Assembly: GCF_031884435.1 (NCBI RefSeq)
Contig: NZ_CP134779.1
Coordinates: 186,001-250,000, forward strand
DNA: 64,000 bases
DNA from: Bosea sp. 685
Lineage (GTDB): Bacteria; Pseudomonadota; Alphaproteobacteria; Rhizobiales; Beijerinckiaceae
Direction: 5' to 3'
Shown here piece by piece: positions 19,312 to 26,728 of the stretch (its first letter is position 1; each line of letters begins with the position of its first letter). The translations under genes were made by a program, and so were the position numbers. Below the pieces are notes generated by a model. That model was not told the origin of the DNA and did no database searches. It saw only the letters and a program-made list of their open reading frames with translations.

Positions 19312-20094
19312 TCAGTCGATCAGCTCCAGGGCGGCGGCCGAAGACGCCTCGAGCAGGGTGCCATCCTGTCCAGATAGCACACCGCGTGCCCGCACGCGTT
19401 TACCGGTCAGACCGCTCGCGGTCCAGCCGGAAGCCTGGAGTTCGCGCCATTGCGTGCGCGACAGCATGATCGCACCGGCTTCGGTGCGTCGCCTTGAAAA
19501 ATTCAGATAGGTGCGTTGCGCCCGCTCGCCCACGGAAGCCACCCGTCCCTCTACCGCCACGAAGCGCCCCGCTTGCGCCTTCAAGGCGGCAATATCGTGA
19601 CCATCGATGACATCTCCGGTGGGATCGGGCTTCGCCGGTGCAGGGCCACGCGCGGCCGAGGGGCGCGCAGCCGGTGTTGCGCTGCAATCGGGAAAGGCCG
19701 CCTCCGGCAAGCGTTGCCCGGCGCCCTTGCGCAACAGGGCGGCGGCAAGGTTCGTCGGTTCCGAATCCGGGGCCTCGGCGGGCGCAAACAGCCGCGCCGG
19801 CAAGCGGCCCCAGCGGTCGCTCCCGGCCAGGATGACGAGCTTCAGCTCGCGCTCGCGCCACTGTCCGATTTCGCTGGCGAAGCGCGCCGCTTCCGCCGCG
19901 TTCTGGCGCGGCGCGATGCCGACGAGCCGCAAGCTGCGGCCATCCGCCAGCACCGGGTCGCCGGCCGCATCGACGCCGGCCAGCCGCACGCTCAGTGCGT
20001 CCGCCGGCAGCTCCGTGCAGGGCCCGGCCCCCCTGGCCGCGCTGAAAGGCGCTGCCACAACGACAAAAACGACGAGAAGAGGCTTCACCGGCAT
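19312..20094 (-). CDS. Secreted staphylococcal-nuclease-like protein
   Basis: 260 residues with a signal peptide (about 1-22). The SNase-like fold is suggested by DGRSLRLVGI and AARFASEIGQWRERELKLVILAG, with DRWGRLPARLF in the place of the DRYGR-x-L motif. Some catalytic Arg/Glu positions cannot be confirmed by eye, so activity is uncertain. The C-terminal half carries an OB-like segment (FVAVEGRVASVGERAQRTYLNFS). It is cotranscribed with the M48 protease. Confidence 0.7.
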   Translation of the reverse strand: MPVKPLLVVFVVVAAPFSAARGAGPCTELPADALSVRLAGVDAAGDPVLADGRSLRLVGIAPRQNAAEAARFASEIGQWRERELKLVILAGSDRWGRLPARLFAPAEAPDSEPTNLAAALLRKGAGQRLPEAAFPDCSATPAARPSAARGPAPAKPDPTGDVIDGHDIAALKAQAGRFVAVEGRVASVGERAQRTYLNFSRRRTEAGAIMLSRTQWRELQASGWTASGLTGKRVRARGVLSGQDGTLLEASSAAALELID

Positions 20095-20122
20095 GGCGAT
20101 TATGCTACACGGTTTCGCGTGC

Positions 20123-20199
<77 letters not shown>

Positions 20200-20271
20200 T
20201 TTTCCGAATTTTCTACCGATCTTTGGCAAGTTGCCCTTCCAGACATTTCCCAGGTTATCGCTGAGGATAAT

Positions 20272-20583
20272 ATGATCTTGGACGACGAGGGCGCTATCTC
20301 TGAGATCAAGAGGCGCGCGGATCGGCTGCAAAAGTTGGCCGCCGAGGCGTTCGATTGGCCGTCCAAGGAGGCGGCGAATCGCATGTTGGGAGAATGCCGG
20401 GCGTTCGAACGGGGGCTGCCGCAAAAGTTCGGCAACGTCACGAGCCAGATCACCTATCTAATGGAAGCCTTCCGCATGATGACGAAGGCGAGCTTCTCGA
20501 TCAGCGACGCGAGAAACGCCGCACGCACGGCGTTCGCCAGGATCGACAATGCGCTGGGTATCCACGAGCGAGCAAAATCGTGA
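20272..20583 (+). CDS. Hypothetical island protein, helical
   Basis: 103 residues, not recognised. GAGGA is four bases before ATG 20272. The sequence looks all-helical, with heptad-like spacing in EIKRRADRLQKLAAEAFDW, and has no signal peptide or TM segment. It is the first gene of the island, and the next gene on the strand starts 38 bp after its stop. The position suggests a regulator or an antitoxin-like partner of the next gene, but nothing in the sequence proves it. Confidence 0.6.
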   Translation: MILDDEGAISEIKRRADRLQKLAAEAFDWPSKEAANRMLGECRAFERGLPQKFGNVTSQITYLMEAFRMMTKASFSISDARNAARTAFARIDNALGIHERAKS

Positions 20584-20621
20584 ACTGAAGGGTGCTGCCA
20601 ACTGGCCAAGAGGGACAATAG

Positions 20622-21080
20622 ATGAGGTTATGGGAGCACACTCTGGCAGAGGTAACCGGCGGAGCGCAGCCGCAAGGCGCCGATCCTGGAAGCAGTGGTC
20701 ATGTGTATCCATTTCATCTCGTTACCGTCGTTCCCGTTAGCCACTGCCCTCGCTATGCGACAGCAATGATCGACATGACGGGTGCCTCGTTCGCGCACCA
20801 AGCGCTTTTGAGGCTGGAGGGATCTAAGTGGGTCTCCGTCGGCGGATATCTGGATGACACTATTGAACTAGATCCAAGCGCGCGCGGCACCGGAATGGCC
20901 GAAGAGCTTTTGGTTCGGTGCGCAGAGCATCGATCTGCACCGCTATCCAAGTCCTTTTCAGAGCGCGGATTTAAGCTGGTGGAGAGGGCTCATCGCCTGT
21001 CCGTGGAGAGTGCTCTTGCTGCCAAACTTCCAGTTCCCGACGCTGTCCTAGCCGATTATCCCGATCTGAAACGAATTTAG
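20622..21080 (+). CDS. Hypothetical island protein with weak GNAT-like motif
   Basis: 152 residues. IELDPSARGTGMAEELLVRCAEHR (about 85-108) resembles the GNAT motif A (R-G-x-G-x-A followed by a helix), preceded by a beta segment WVSVGGYLDD. The rest has no recognisable hallmark. It could be a diverged acetyltransferase, and then possibly a GNAT toxin paired with the small helical protein just upstream. That reading is inference and I would not rely on it. The next gene begins 6 bp later. Confidence 0.5.
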   Translation: MRLWEHTLAEVTGGAQPQGADPGSSGHVYPFHLVTVVPVSHCPRYATAMIDMTGASFAHQALLRLEGSKWVSVGGYLDDTIELDPSARGTGMAEELLVRCAEHRSAPLSKSFSERGFKLVERAHRLSVESALAAKLPVPDAVLADYPDLKRI

Positions 21081-21086
21081 TTCAGG

Positions 21087-21359
21087 TTGCGCACGCCACT
21101 CGCCCCAGTCTTCGTTACGCGTCAGGCGGCGGCCGAGATGCTGATGATCAGCGTCGACACGTTCGATACATGGCTGCGTGCCGGATTCATCCCGCCGCCC
21201 GCCATCGAGCGAGGGCAGATCATCCGTTGGCATTGGCCTTCGCTTGAAGAGCACTTACTCGAACGGGAGCGATCTGCTCCGACGATTGATCCATCCGTGG
21301 AGGGTGCGCGGCGTGCGGTTGAGGCATGGCAAGCTCGCAAGCGTAGCGCCGGGAAATAG
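21087..21359 (+). CDS. Excisionase/AlpA-like HTH protein
   Basis: 90 residues from TTG 21087; later ATGs would cut off the first strand. FVTRQAAAEMLMISVDTFDTWLRAG followed by IPPP and RWHWPSLEEHLLER is the winged MerR-like HTH of the excisionase/HTH_17 family (residues 9-60). Such proteins direct excision or activate integrase genes in tRNA-associated islands. Here there is no integrase for it to partner, which suggests loss of one or control of one elsewhere. Confidence 0.7.
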   Translation: MRTPLAPVFVTRQAAAEMLMISVDTFDTWLRAGFIPPPAIERGQIIRWHWPSLEEHLLERERSAPTIDPSVEGARRAVEAWQARKRSAGK

Positions 21360-21610
21360 CAAGGCACTCCTCACGTGGACGCCCGCGGCGCTCGGGCGCA
21401 ACGCAGATCCGCGCCTTTGCAACGGAAATCCGGCGCTCCGCCCGATTGAGGATTTCCGTTCCACAATCTTGGATCGCCGTTTCTGTTTTACCGAGTAGCG
21501 GGGGTGTTTGACCACTAAGGCTGAAGCGCTTGTTTGAGAGCGTTGCCGAAACGGACCGCTGCGCGGTCTTGATTCTTCCAATCAACTCAGCTTGGGATGT
21601 AAGCTAGGAG
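21360..21610. other. Island intergenic region
   Basis: About 250 bp with no supportable gene, between the HTH gene and the higBA promoter. A half-site ATGTAAGC of the higBA operator lies at 21597-21604. Confidence 0.4.
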
Positions 21611-21639
21611 TTGACGAATGTAAGCAAATTGCTTACATT
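21611..21639 (+). promoter_or_regulatory. higBA promoter with autoregulatory palindrome
   Basis: TTGACG (-35, 21611-21616), exactly 17 bp, then TACATT (-10, 21634-21639). A palindrome with 11-bp arms around one central base, AATGTAAGCAA/TTGCTTACATT, fills 21617-21639 and so covers the spacer and -10 box. This is the arrangement expected of a HigA operator. Transcription would begin near 21646, the higB ATG itself. Confidence 0.75.
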
Positions 21640-21645
21640 TCCCCC

Positions 21646-21924
21646 ATGATCAAAACCTTCATCAACAAGGCGTTGGCGGATCTCTGGGAAACCGGGACAA
21701 CCGCCAAGATCGACGCCAAACAGCACAAGCGCATTCTGCGCCGTCTAGATACCTTGGAAGCAGCTGCCAAGCCCGAGGATATGAATCTGTCCGGTTATGA
21801 CTTCCACTCCCTCAAGGGCTTTGATCCAACGCGCTACACCGTCCACATAAATGGGCCATGGTGCATCACATTCGAATTCAAAGATGGAGACGCCTACCGA
21901 GTCGACTTCGAACAATACCACTGA
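21646..21924 (+). CDS. higB: HigB-type toxin (RelE/ParE superfamily)
   Basis: 92 residues, normal for HigB. MNLSGYDFHSLKG and RYTVHINGPWCITFEF-x-DG-x-AYRVDFEQYH are the family's core strands. These toxins are ribosome-dependent mRNA interferases. ATG 21646 is chosen over the upstream frame start because the promoter lies just before it; the message may be leaderless. Toxin before antitoxin is the usual Hig order. It probably stabilises the island. Confidence 0.92.
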   Translation: MIKTFINKALADLWETGTTAKIDAKQHKRILRRLDTLEAAAKPEDMNLSGYDFHSLKGFDPTRYTVHINGPWCITFEFKDGDAYRVDFEQYH

Positions 21925-21949
21925 CCAAGTCTCTGCCAGGAGTATCATT

Positions 21950-22261
21950 ATGAATAACGACATCGTCGCCAAGCGTGACACCAACCGCTGCCCTTCCCAT
22001 CCGGGGGCTGTTCTGGACGACATCATCCAGGACGTCGGGAAGAGCAAGACCGAGATTGCGAAGGCTCTCGGCATCTCTCGCCAGCACCTCTACGACCTCC
22101 TGGAAGAGAAGAAGCCTCTCTCGCCTCCGATGGCTGCGCGGGTTGCAAAGGCTTTTGGGGGGAGCATTGGCCTCTGGCTCCGCATTCAGGCTGCCTATGA
22201 TGCCTGGCATGCGGAGCGTGAGGTTGACGTATCATCTATCTCGCGTCTTCAGGTCGCTTAG
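21950..22261 (+). CDS. higA: HigA-type antitoxin, XRE family
   Basis: 103 residues; CAGGAG sits just before ATG 21950. HPGAVLDDIIQD-x-GKSKTEIAKALGISRQHLYDLL is the HigA HTH (about 15-60). HPG and the LGISR recognition helix are signature positions. It should neutralise HigB and repress through the palindrome at 21617-21639. It starts 25 bp after higB. Confidence 0.94.
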   Translation: MNNDIVAKRDTNRCPSHPGAVLDDIIQDVGKSKTEIAKALGISRQHLYDLLEEKKPLSPPMAARVAKAFGGSIGLWLRIQAAYDAWHAEREVDVSSISRLQVA

Positions 22262-22349
22262 ACTGTTGGCCCGCTGACCGTACACGTCCCTATCCCGTCC
22301 GGTGGACCCTAATTGCACCGTAGCCGCTATCTTTTCCCCAGGAGGGGAT

Positions 22350-22388
22350 ATGAACTGGTGGCGCAACTTATTTTGGAAGACCAATTAG
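22350..22388 (+). CDS. Possible 12-residue peptide after higBA
   Basis: ATG at 22350 with an excellent AGGAGGGG six bases upstream opens a 12-codon frame (MNWWRNLFWKTN) rich in Trp and Phe, ending in TAG 22386-22388. It overlaps the 3' end of the convergent two-TM gene by four bases. It could be a small membrane-active peptide, a leader, or the remnant of a gene cut off here. Evidence is only the ribosome-binding site and composition. Confidence 0.25.
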   Translation: MNWWRNLFWKTN

Positions 22389-23098
22389 GGCTTGGAATCG
22401 CCTGCCGAGGCAACCTCCCGCGCATAAGGGAAGGTCACGCCTTGCGCCGTGTAAAAATGGCGCCAGCGATATTGCGATTTCGTCAGCGCTTGCTTGTCGT
22501 CGGGATCGAGGCCAAGCGTGTCGATTGCCTCGTTATGGGCGACGGCATCGACTGCGCGATAAGTCACAGGCTCCTCGGCCGTGATGCTGTAGATGCGCGA
22601 CTGCCACTTGGCCATTTGCCGCGCTCCAGCCTCGGGCCGCTCCTCAAGCCGGGCAAGCAGTATGAAGTAGCGCCGCTTGAGCGAATCGTGCAGCTGAGCC
22701 TTGCCGCGCAGATCGAAGACCAAATCGAGCGTTGCAAGCAAAGCTGTGATGCCAGCGAACCATCGGTCCCCGGCATAGGCAGTGAATATATTGGCGACGC
22801 CAGCCGTGCCCGTGAGCACGATACCAAACATCAGCGCCCGGTGCTGTGCCTCGTAAAAGCGCAGCCGTGCCGAGTGGTAATAGGCATTGCGCATCGCGCT
22901 GAAGCGGAAATTCTCACGAGCCAGCGCCAGAGCGTCGTCCGGTGTCAGGGCTTCGGCTTCGGGGTCGGGGGCGGCCGGTTCCCCGCCGAGTTCTGCCCGT
23001 CGCTCGATGGTGCCGATGGTGGCGGCCTGTTTCCCGCCGTCTTCTGCGCGGGGCTCGGTGCCGGCCTGTTCCCCGCCGAGTGCAGGCTTTTGTCCCAT
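22385..23098 (-). CDS. SLATT-like two-TM membrane protein
   Basis: 237 residues. An N-terminal cytosolic tail (1-60) holds three imperfect repeats of the form ALGGEQAG, AEDGGKQA, AELGGEPA. Then come a charged helix (RNAYYHSARLRFYEAQHRA), TM1 (about 90-110), a short loop, TM2 (about 115-135, WFAGITALLATLDLVFDL) and a long charged helix (GKAQLHDSLKRRYFILLARL). The helix-TM-TM-helix plan resembles SLATT domains, proposed pore-forming effectors in nucleotide-second-messenger conflict systems. No nucleotide cyclase or SLOG partner is in the island. The SLATT assignment is by pattern only. Confidence 0.5.
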   Translation of the reverse strand: MGQKPALGGEQAGTEPRAEDGGKQAATIGTIERRAELGGEPAAPDPEAEALTPDDALALARENFRFSAMRNAYYHSARLRFYEAQHRALMFGIVLTGTAGVANIFTAYAGDRWFAGITALLATLDLVFDLRGKAQLHDSLKRRYFILLARLEERPEAGARQMAKWQSRIYSITAEEPVTYRAVDAVAHNEAIDTLGLDPDDKQALTKSQYRWRHFYTAQGVTFPYAREVASAGDSKP

Positions 23099-23220
23099 TC
23101 GTCGTTTCCCATTCGTGTGTTCCCTTTGCTTACATCGAAGCGGCTGCTCTAGGGACAGTCCCGCGACCTGACCTCACTCCCCACGTCACGTCGAGCGGGG
23201 AATTCCTGCACCGGCTATCG

Positions 23221-23601
23221 TCACTGGCTCAGCAACCGCGTCGGTTTGATGGGCGGTGGCGGAGGGCGATTGCCCATGGCGTCAGCCGAACCGTCCCACC
23301 CGCCGGGGGCATAGTAGCCACGGCGATCGTAGGGTCTCACGGCTGCGCCGGCGATTACTCCGCCGATGACCCCGGCGGCAACACCGGCCGCGACTGCGCT
23401 GGCCGCCTCGTTCGAAGCGCGGCGGTTCTCGACATAGTTCGCCGAGTGGCACTGCTGATAGGCGCGGGTGCCGAGGCGAAAGCCCTGAGATTCGCAGGTC
23501 ACTTCGGCGTCGGCCAACGACTCTTGCGTGGTTTGACACCCGGTCAGCGCGCCAGCGCAAAGCGCGAGCACTAGCCATTTGAATATTGTCGGAACGTACA
23601 C
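23221..23601 (-). CDS. Small lipoprotein with glycine-zipper segment
   Basis: 126 residues. The signal peptide ends in lipobox LTGC (C22). Two further cysteines (about C36 and C51) could form a disulfide. A small-residue stretch, AVAAGVAAGVIGGVIAGAA (about 69-87), is a glycine-zipper-like membrane segment. The tail is Pro-rich. Function unknown; such lipoproteins sit in the outer membrane. It is monocistronic-looking within the island. Confidence 0.65.
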   Translation of the reverse strand: MYVPTIFKWLVLALCAGALTGCQTTQESLADAEVTCESQGFRLGTRAYQQCHSANYVENRRASNEAASAVAAGVAAGVIGGVIAGAAVRPYDRRGYYAPGGWDGSADAMGNRPPPPPIKPTRLLSQ

Positions 23602-23906
23602 GACCAGCTCCTTCTGTGCCGAGCAACATATCTCTGCGGCTCCGCATGCGTCTTCGCAAGCAAGAGCGGGGGCGCTTCGCCAGAACCCCGCCTAGGGTTC
23701 CTTGCGCATGATCCTGCCCCGCTCGCGGTGCCATCCCCGCGCCTGCCCCCAGAACTGGCCTCGCCTTCGGCCATCATCGCCTCACACCTCCGGGTGGACT
23801 GAGCGTCGGTGGCCGGTTGCTGACCGAGACAATGATTTCGATCGTATCTTGAGCCGATCTGGCATTGCGGCGTCCTATCTTCAGATAATCTTTCGGAAGA
23901 GAATAT
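23602..23906. other. Island intergenic region
   Basis: 305 bp between two minus-strand genes; it becomes AT-rich toward the right. I see no terminator, repeat or convincing ORF. The lipoprotein promoter should lie here. Confidence 0.4.
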
Positions 23907-25181
23907 CTATTCCGCTTTTCCAGCCCGCTTTAAAGCTTTCCGATCGAATTCAATTTGATGCCCCGCGAGATTAATTTTTGCGTGAGACGCTTGACCGAGC
24001 AAGGCCGAAGCGAGTTGATCGACGGGGTTCAGCCCGGCGGCCGGAGTTTCTTCGCGCCCGGCGAATAGATTGCGACCAATCGCTTCAAGCATCTTGTCGG
24101 GCATCGCGTCCTCACCGGCTTTCTTCCATTCGAATGCCGTTTCTACAACCCAGCTTGCGCGATCTATATCCAGTTCTAACTCCTTCAGGCGGAACTCGAC
24201 ATCAGCGTGCCGCTCAAACCAGCGGTTCATCCAGTTGATGTACCAAGTCGCTATGACGACGCCGACGAACGTTAGGCCAAGCGGCTTAGCCAAGAAGAGA
24301 GCATAGGGCCAGCCGTCATTAGGGGGTGTCTGGGAAGCGAAGAGGACGACACCGGCAATCACCACGACCAACACGACTGCAACCGCCCAATGGATAGGCG
24401 TCCTGAGGCCCTTGGTTCCGGCTGTGAGGCCAAAGGCGGTCTTGTATTCGGCCAGCTGAACCTTCAGTTCTCTGCGGATATCGCGTCGAACGTGGGTGTT
24501 CTGACGGTCATCGAGTTCCTTCGCCCGCTCATCCAATTCCTGCCGCTGCACTGCGACCGATTGCCTTTCGCCGTCGAGGTCCGCGACGGTCGTTGCCCGT
24601 AGCGCGTCGGTTTCTTCAATCAACTTCTGACGGCGCTGGTCAAACTCTTCCTGAAGCTTTGCTTGCTGGGCGCCATGCCTTTCAGCCATATCCGTGAGCG
24701 TCTGTTCGAGGCGCTCGACCATAGCAACGTGCGACGCAACTGCTGCTTCAGCGGGGCCGAGATCATCAGTCCCACCCATCGGCATCGGCAGACGCTTGTT
24801 GATCAACTCGATAATCGTCGCGACCGCGATCGGGTCGTTTGCCTCCTGTGAGGCAGGGCTCACCTCGATGGTGTCCCAGCTTGGAGAGTGAATATGTTGA
24901 AGGCCATGGCCGTGCGGATTGGGGACGAAAATTCCGCGAGTGTAGGTTACGGCAACTATTGGACCGTGGCTCGACACGATCCTTAACGTATGCAACTTCT
25001 TTTTGGTGAGCTGCTCGAAAAGTGACTGATTGTCCGTCCGTGTGTAGCCACGGGGTGCGCCGCGCAGATGGATCGAACACGGATTGAAGCCGTGCTCCTG
25101 CATGAGTTCATCGAACAAGCTGATGATTGTGCGGTCATTCGCTGACGGCACACGAAACGCATTTTGGACGTTAGATACCAT
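23907..25181 (-). CDS. Coiled-coil two-TM protein of unknown function
   Basis: 424 residues, not recognised. Residues 1-130 form a mixed alpha/beta domain (for example KKLHTLRIVSSHGPIVAVTY). Residues 150-245 are a long charged coiled coil rich in Glu, Gln and Arg. TM1 is at 264-283 and TM2 at 293-315, followed by an amphipathic C-terminal region with RLKELELDIDRASWVVETAFEW. The plan of cytosolic sensor-like domain, coiled coil and paired TM helices is common among membrane effectors of phage-defence genes, but no domain family can be named. Its GC is lower than that of the core genes. Confidence 0.6.
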   Translation of the reverse strand: MVSNVQNAFRVPSANDRTIISLFDELMQEHGFNPCSIHLRGAPRGYTRTDNQSLFEQLTKKKLHTLRIVSSHGPIVAVTYTRGIFVPNPHGHGLQHIHSPSWDTIEVSPASQEANDPIAVATIIELINKRLPMPMGGTDDLGPAEAAVASHVAMVERLEQTLTDMAERHGAQQAKLQEEFDQRRQKLIEETDALRATTVADLDGERQSVAVQRQELDERAKELDDRQNTHVRRDIRRELKVQLAEYKTAFGLTAGTKGLRTPIHWAVAVVLVVVIAGVVLFASQTPPNDGWPYALFLAKPLGLTFVGVVIATWYINWMNRWFERHADVEFRLKELELDIDRASWVVETAFEWKKAGEDAMPDKMLEAIGRNLFAGREETPAAGLNPVDQLASALLGQASHAKINLAGHQIEFDRKALKRAGKAE

Positions 25182-25397
25182 GGTGGCCCCCTCGCCTCAA
25201 AAGTTTCTCTGTGCACATCAAGCCAATCTTCATATGTAGGGGAAAGCTCAGTGCACCGCGCTACGCAAAGATTGCTGTGGATGCCCACCGCTTGGCGCAG
25301 TCCGGTAATGACGAGGCGTCGGCGCAACGAAGCTGGGGTCAAATCTCACTTGCGTGACAACTCAAAATGCTGCTCCTGGATGCGGGTTTATGAACCG

Positions 25398-26117
25398 TCA
25401 GCAAGATCCGGGGCCGGCACCGCCTGAGGTGGTCGCGCTCATCGGATACGCAGCGAGACCTACGGCAACGGAACGTAAGATCGCCCATGTCTCAGCAGAA
25501 ATCGTTTCACGTATTTTTGAGAGGTTCTGTCCAGCGAAGAACGGCAGATGTTGAAACGGAATGCCCCGGTGGTGGCATTCGGCTTCAAACGCGCGAGCTG
25601 ATCGCTCCAAGCTTGCGGTAAAGCCGGATAGAAGGACGGCCTTCACCCGATTGATGAACACCTCGTGGCTGAAAACGCGCCTTATGTGAGCTTCAAGGTA
25701 CGCCGTTGGTATAGCGAGGCGTTGTGAAACCTTATTGCGCACCGCGTTATCGATGCCGTGTGGCAGAGCGTCTGCGAAGATGAGGGGAGATACTCCTCGC
25801 GCAGCGACAAGAGCCTTAAAGCCCTTGGTATCGATCGAAGGGGCTGTGGCGGTTCCCATCACGCCATACGCGCCATCCCAGAACGGCGATCCCGCTCGTC
25901 GGTTGCCCACGACCCTCTTGTAGAAGTCATAGGGACCCCAAGCGTCACTCACTGGGCTTGTACCGTTTGGCTCTCGCCCGACAACAAGGACCAGAGGAAG
26001 ATCGCTGAGGTGAGTGATGCCATAGCTTATTAGGCATGGATGCGTGCCTTCGGCAGGATTTTGCATGCTTCCCCACTCCCGAAGGAACCTATCGCATAAG
26101 AGGCAATTGACGGTCAA
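25398..26117 (-). CDS. Uracil-DNA-glycosylase-like protein (tentative)
   Basis: 239 residues from TTG; an ATG at codon 18 is the alternative, but it would remove the NCLLC cysteine pair. PLVLVVGREPNGTSP (about 41-55) resembles the UDG-superfamily water-activating loop (G-x-x-P-G). PLIFADALPHGI and the later IPFQHLPFF could be the central and Leu-loop strands. Key catalytic residues cannot be confirmed, so the family is tentative. It lies just inside attR. UDG-fold proteins in islands may excise modified phage bases, which fits a defensive reading. Confidence 0.4.
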   Translation of the reverse strand: MTVNCLLCDRFLREWGSMQNPAEGTHPCLISYGITHLSDLPLVLVVGREPNGTSPVSDAWGPYDFYKRVVGNRRAGSPFWDGAYGVMGTATAPSIDTKGFKALVAARGVSPLIFADALPHGIDNAVRNKVSQRLAIPTAYLEAHIRRVFSHEVFINRVKAVLLSGFTASLERSARAFEAECHHRGIPFQHLPFFAGQNLSKIRETISAETWAILRSVAVGLAAYPMSATTSGGAGPGSC

Positions 26118-26157
26118 AAACCGCTCATTTTACTGACTTTCGAGGGCGTTACACCGC

Positions 26158-26180
26158 TCCCTTCCGGGACGCCATTTTCC
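26158..26180. other. attR: right direct repeat of the island
   Basis: An exact 23-bp copy of 20183-20205, including part of the tRNA-Arg T-arm, the acceptor 3' strand and CCA. The rest of the tRNA is absent here. Confidence 0.9.
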
Positions 26181-26277
26181 CCAGCTTCGGCCATGTCCAG
26201 TCTGTCCTGGCGAGTATGACCCTTGACGACTCAGGCCTTGCTGCGGCATCCCCCGCCGCTCGGATGCGGAGGCGGTT

Positions 26278-26661
26278 ATGCGGGTGTGGATCGTTGCGGG
26301 CATGATGGCTTTGGCCGGGGCGGCAAGCGCTCAGGACGGGGCACGCGTCGTCACCCTCGCGACGATCAAGGGCCACAGGGCCGAATGGGCCGGAGCGTTC
26401 ATCCGGGTCGAGAACGTCACGATCGTGCGGTTCTCGACGTCCAAGGGTGGCGTGGCGAGCGACGCCTCGGGCAGCGTTCGCTTCGATGACATCGGCATGC
26501 CGCCGCGGACGATCAGCCATCTCGAACGGTATTGCAGCGGTGCCCATACGGGCCAGGATCGTGGCGAATGCCGCGGCGCGCTGGAGTTCACGATCAACCC
26601 GCGCGACGGCGATCACGGCAGTTTCACCATCAGCGACGCCGATTTCATCCCGCAGGGTTGA
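26278..26661 (+). CDS. Small secreted protein of unknown function
   Basis: 127 residues. The signal peptide is MRVWIVAGMMALAGAASA, with cleavage at about residue 18. The mature part (TIKGHRAEWAGAFIRVENVTIVRF) looks like a small beta-barrel of the OB type, with two Cys (YCSGAH, GECRGA) that may form a disulfide. It lies just outside the island on the core side. No family is recognised. Confidence 0.65.
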   Translation: MRVWIVAGMMALAGAASAQDGARVVTLATIKGHRAEWAGAFIRVENVTIVRFSTSKGGVASDASGSVRFDDIGMPPRTISHLERYCSGAHTGQDRGECRGALEFTINPRDGDHGSFTISDADFIPQG

Positions 26662-26686
26662 ACGGTCACATCGCGGCCTTGTGCGT

Positions 26687-26728
26687 TAGAGCCGTTTCCG
26701 ATCCGGTAGGATCGTTCAATAGCTCTAG
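26687..26728. repeat. GATCCGGTAGGATCG palindromic repeat (short copy)
   Basis: TTAGAGCCGTT, CGATCC, GGATCG, AATAGCTCTAG: a hairpin of the same family as 47773-47874 and 49307-49342. The minus-strand TAG stop of the MipA-like gene is taken from its right end. Confidence 0.7.

Larger units (their letters stand above)
20206..26180. mobile_element. Integrase-less genomic island at tRNA-Arg(CCT)
   Basis: 5.98 kb between identical 23-bp repeats, the left one inside an intact tRNA gene. This is the classic result of tyrosine-recombinase integration into a tRNA 3' end. GC falls visibly in parts (for example 23.8-25.2 kb). Contents: an excisionase-like HTH protein, HigBA, two unrelated two-TM proteins, a lipoprotein, a UDG-like protein and unknowns. 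No integrase or transposase is recognisable on either strand. The element is therefore either non-autonomous, mobilised in trans, or has lost its integrase. Confidence 0.85.

Noticed and set aside
20206-26157. Hidden or broken integrase in the island
   Set aside because: Translated frames were read for the R-H-R-Y catalytic pattern of tyrosine recombinases and for serine-recombinase motifs; none is recognisable, though a very decayed remnant cannot be excluded.
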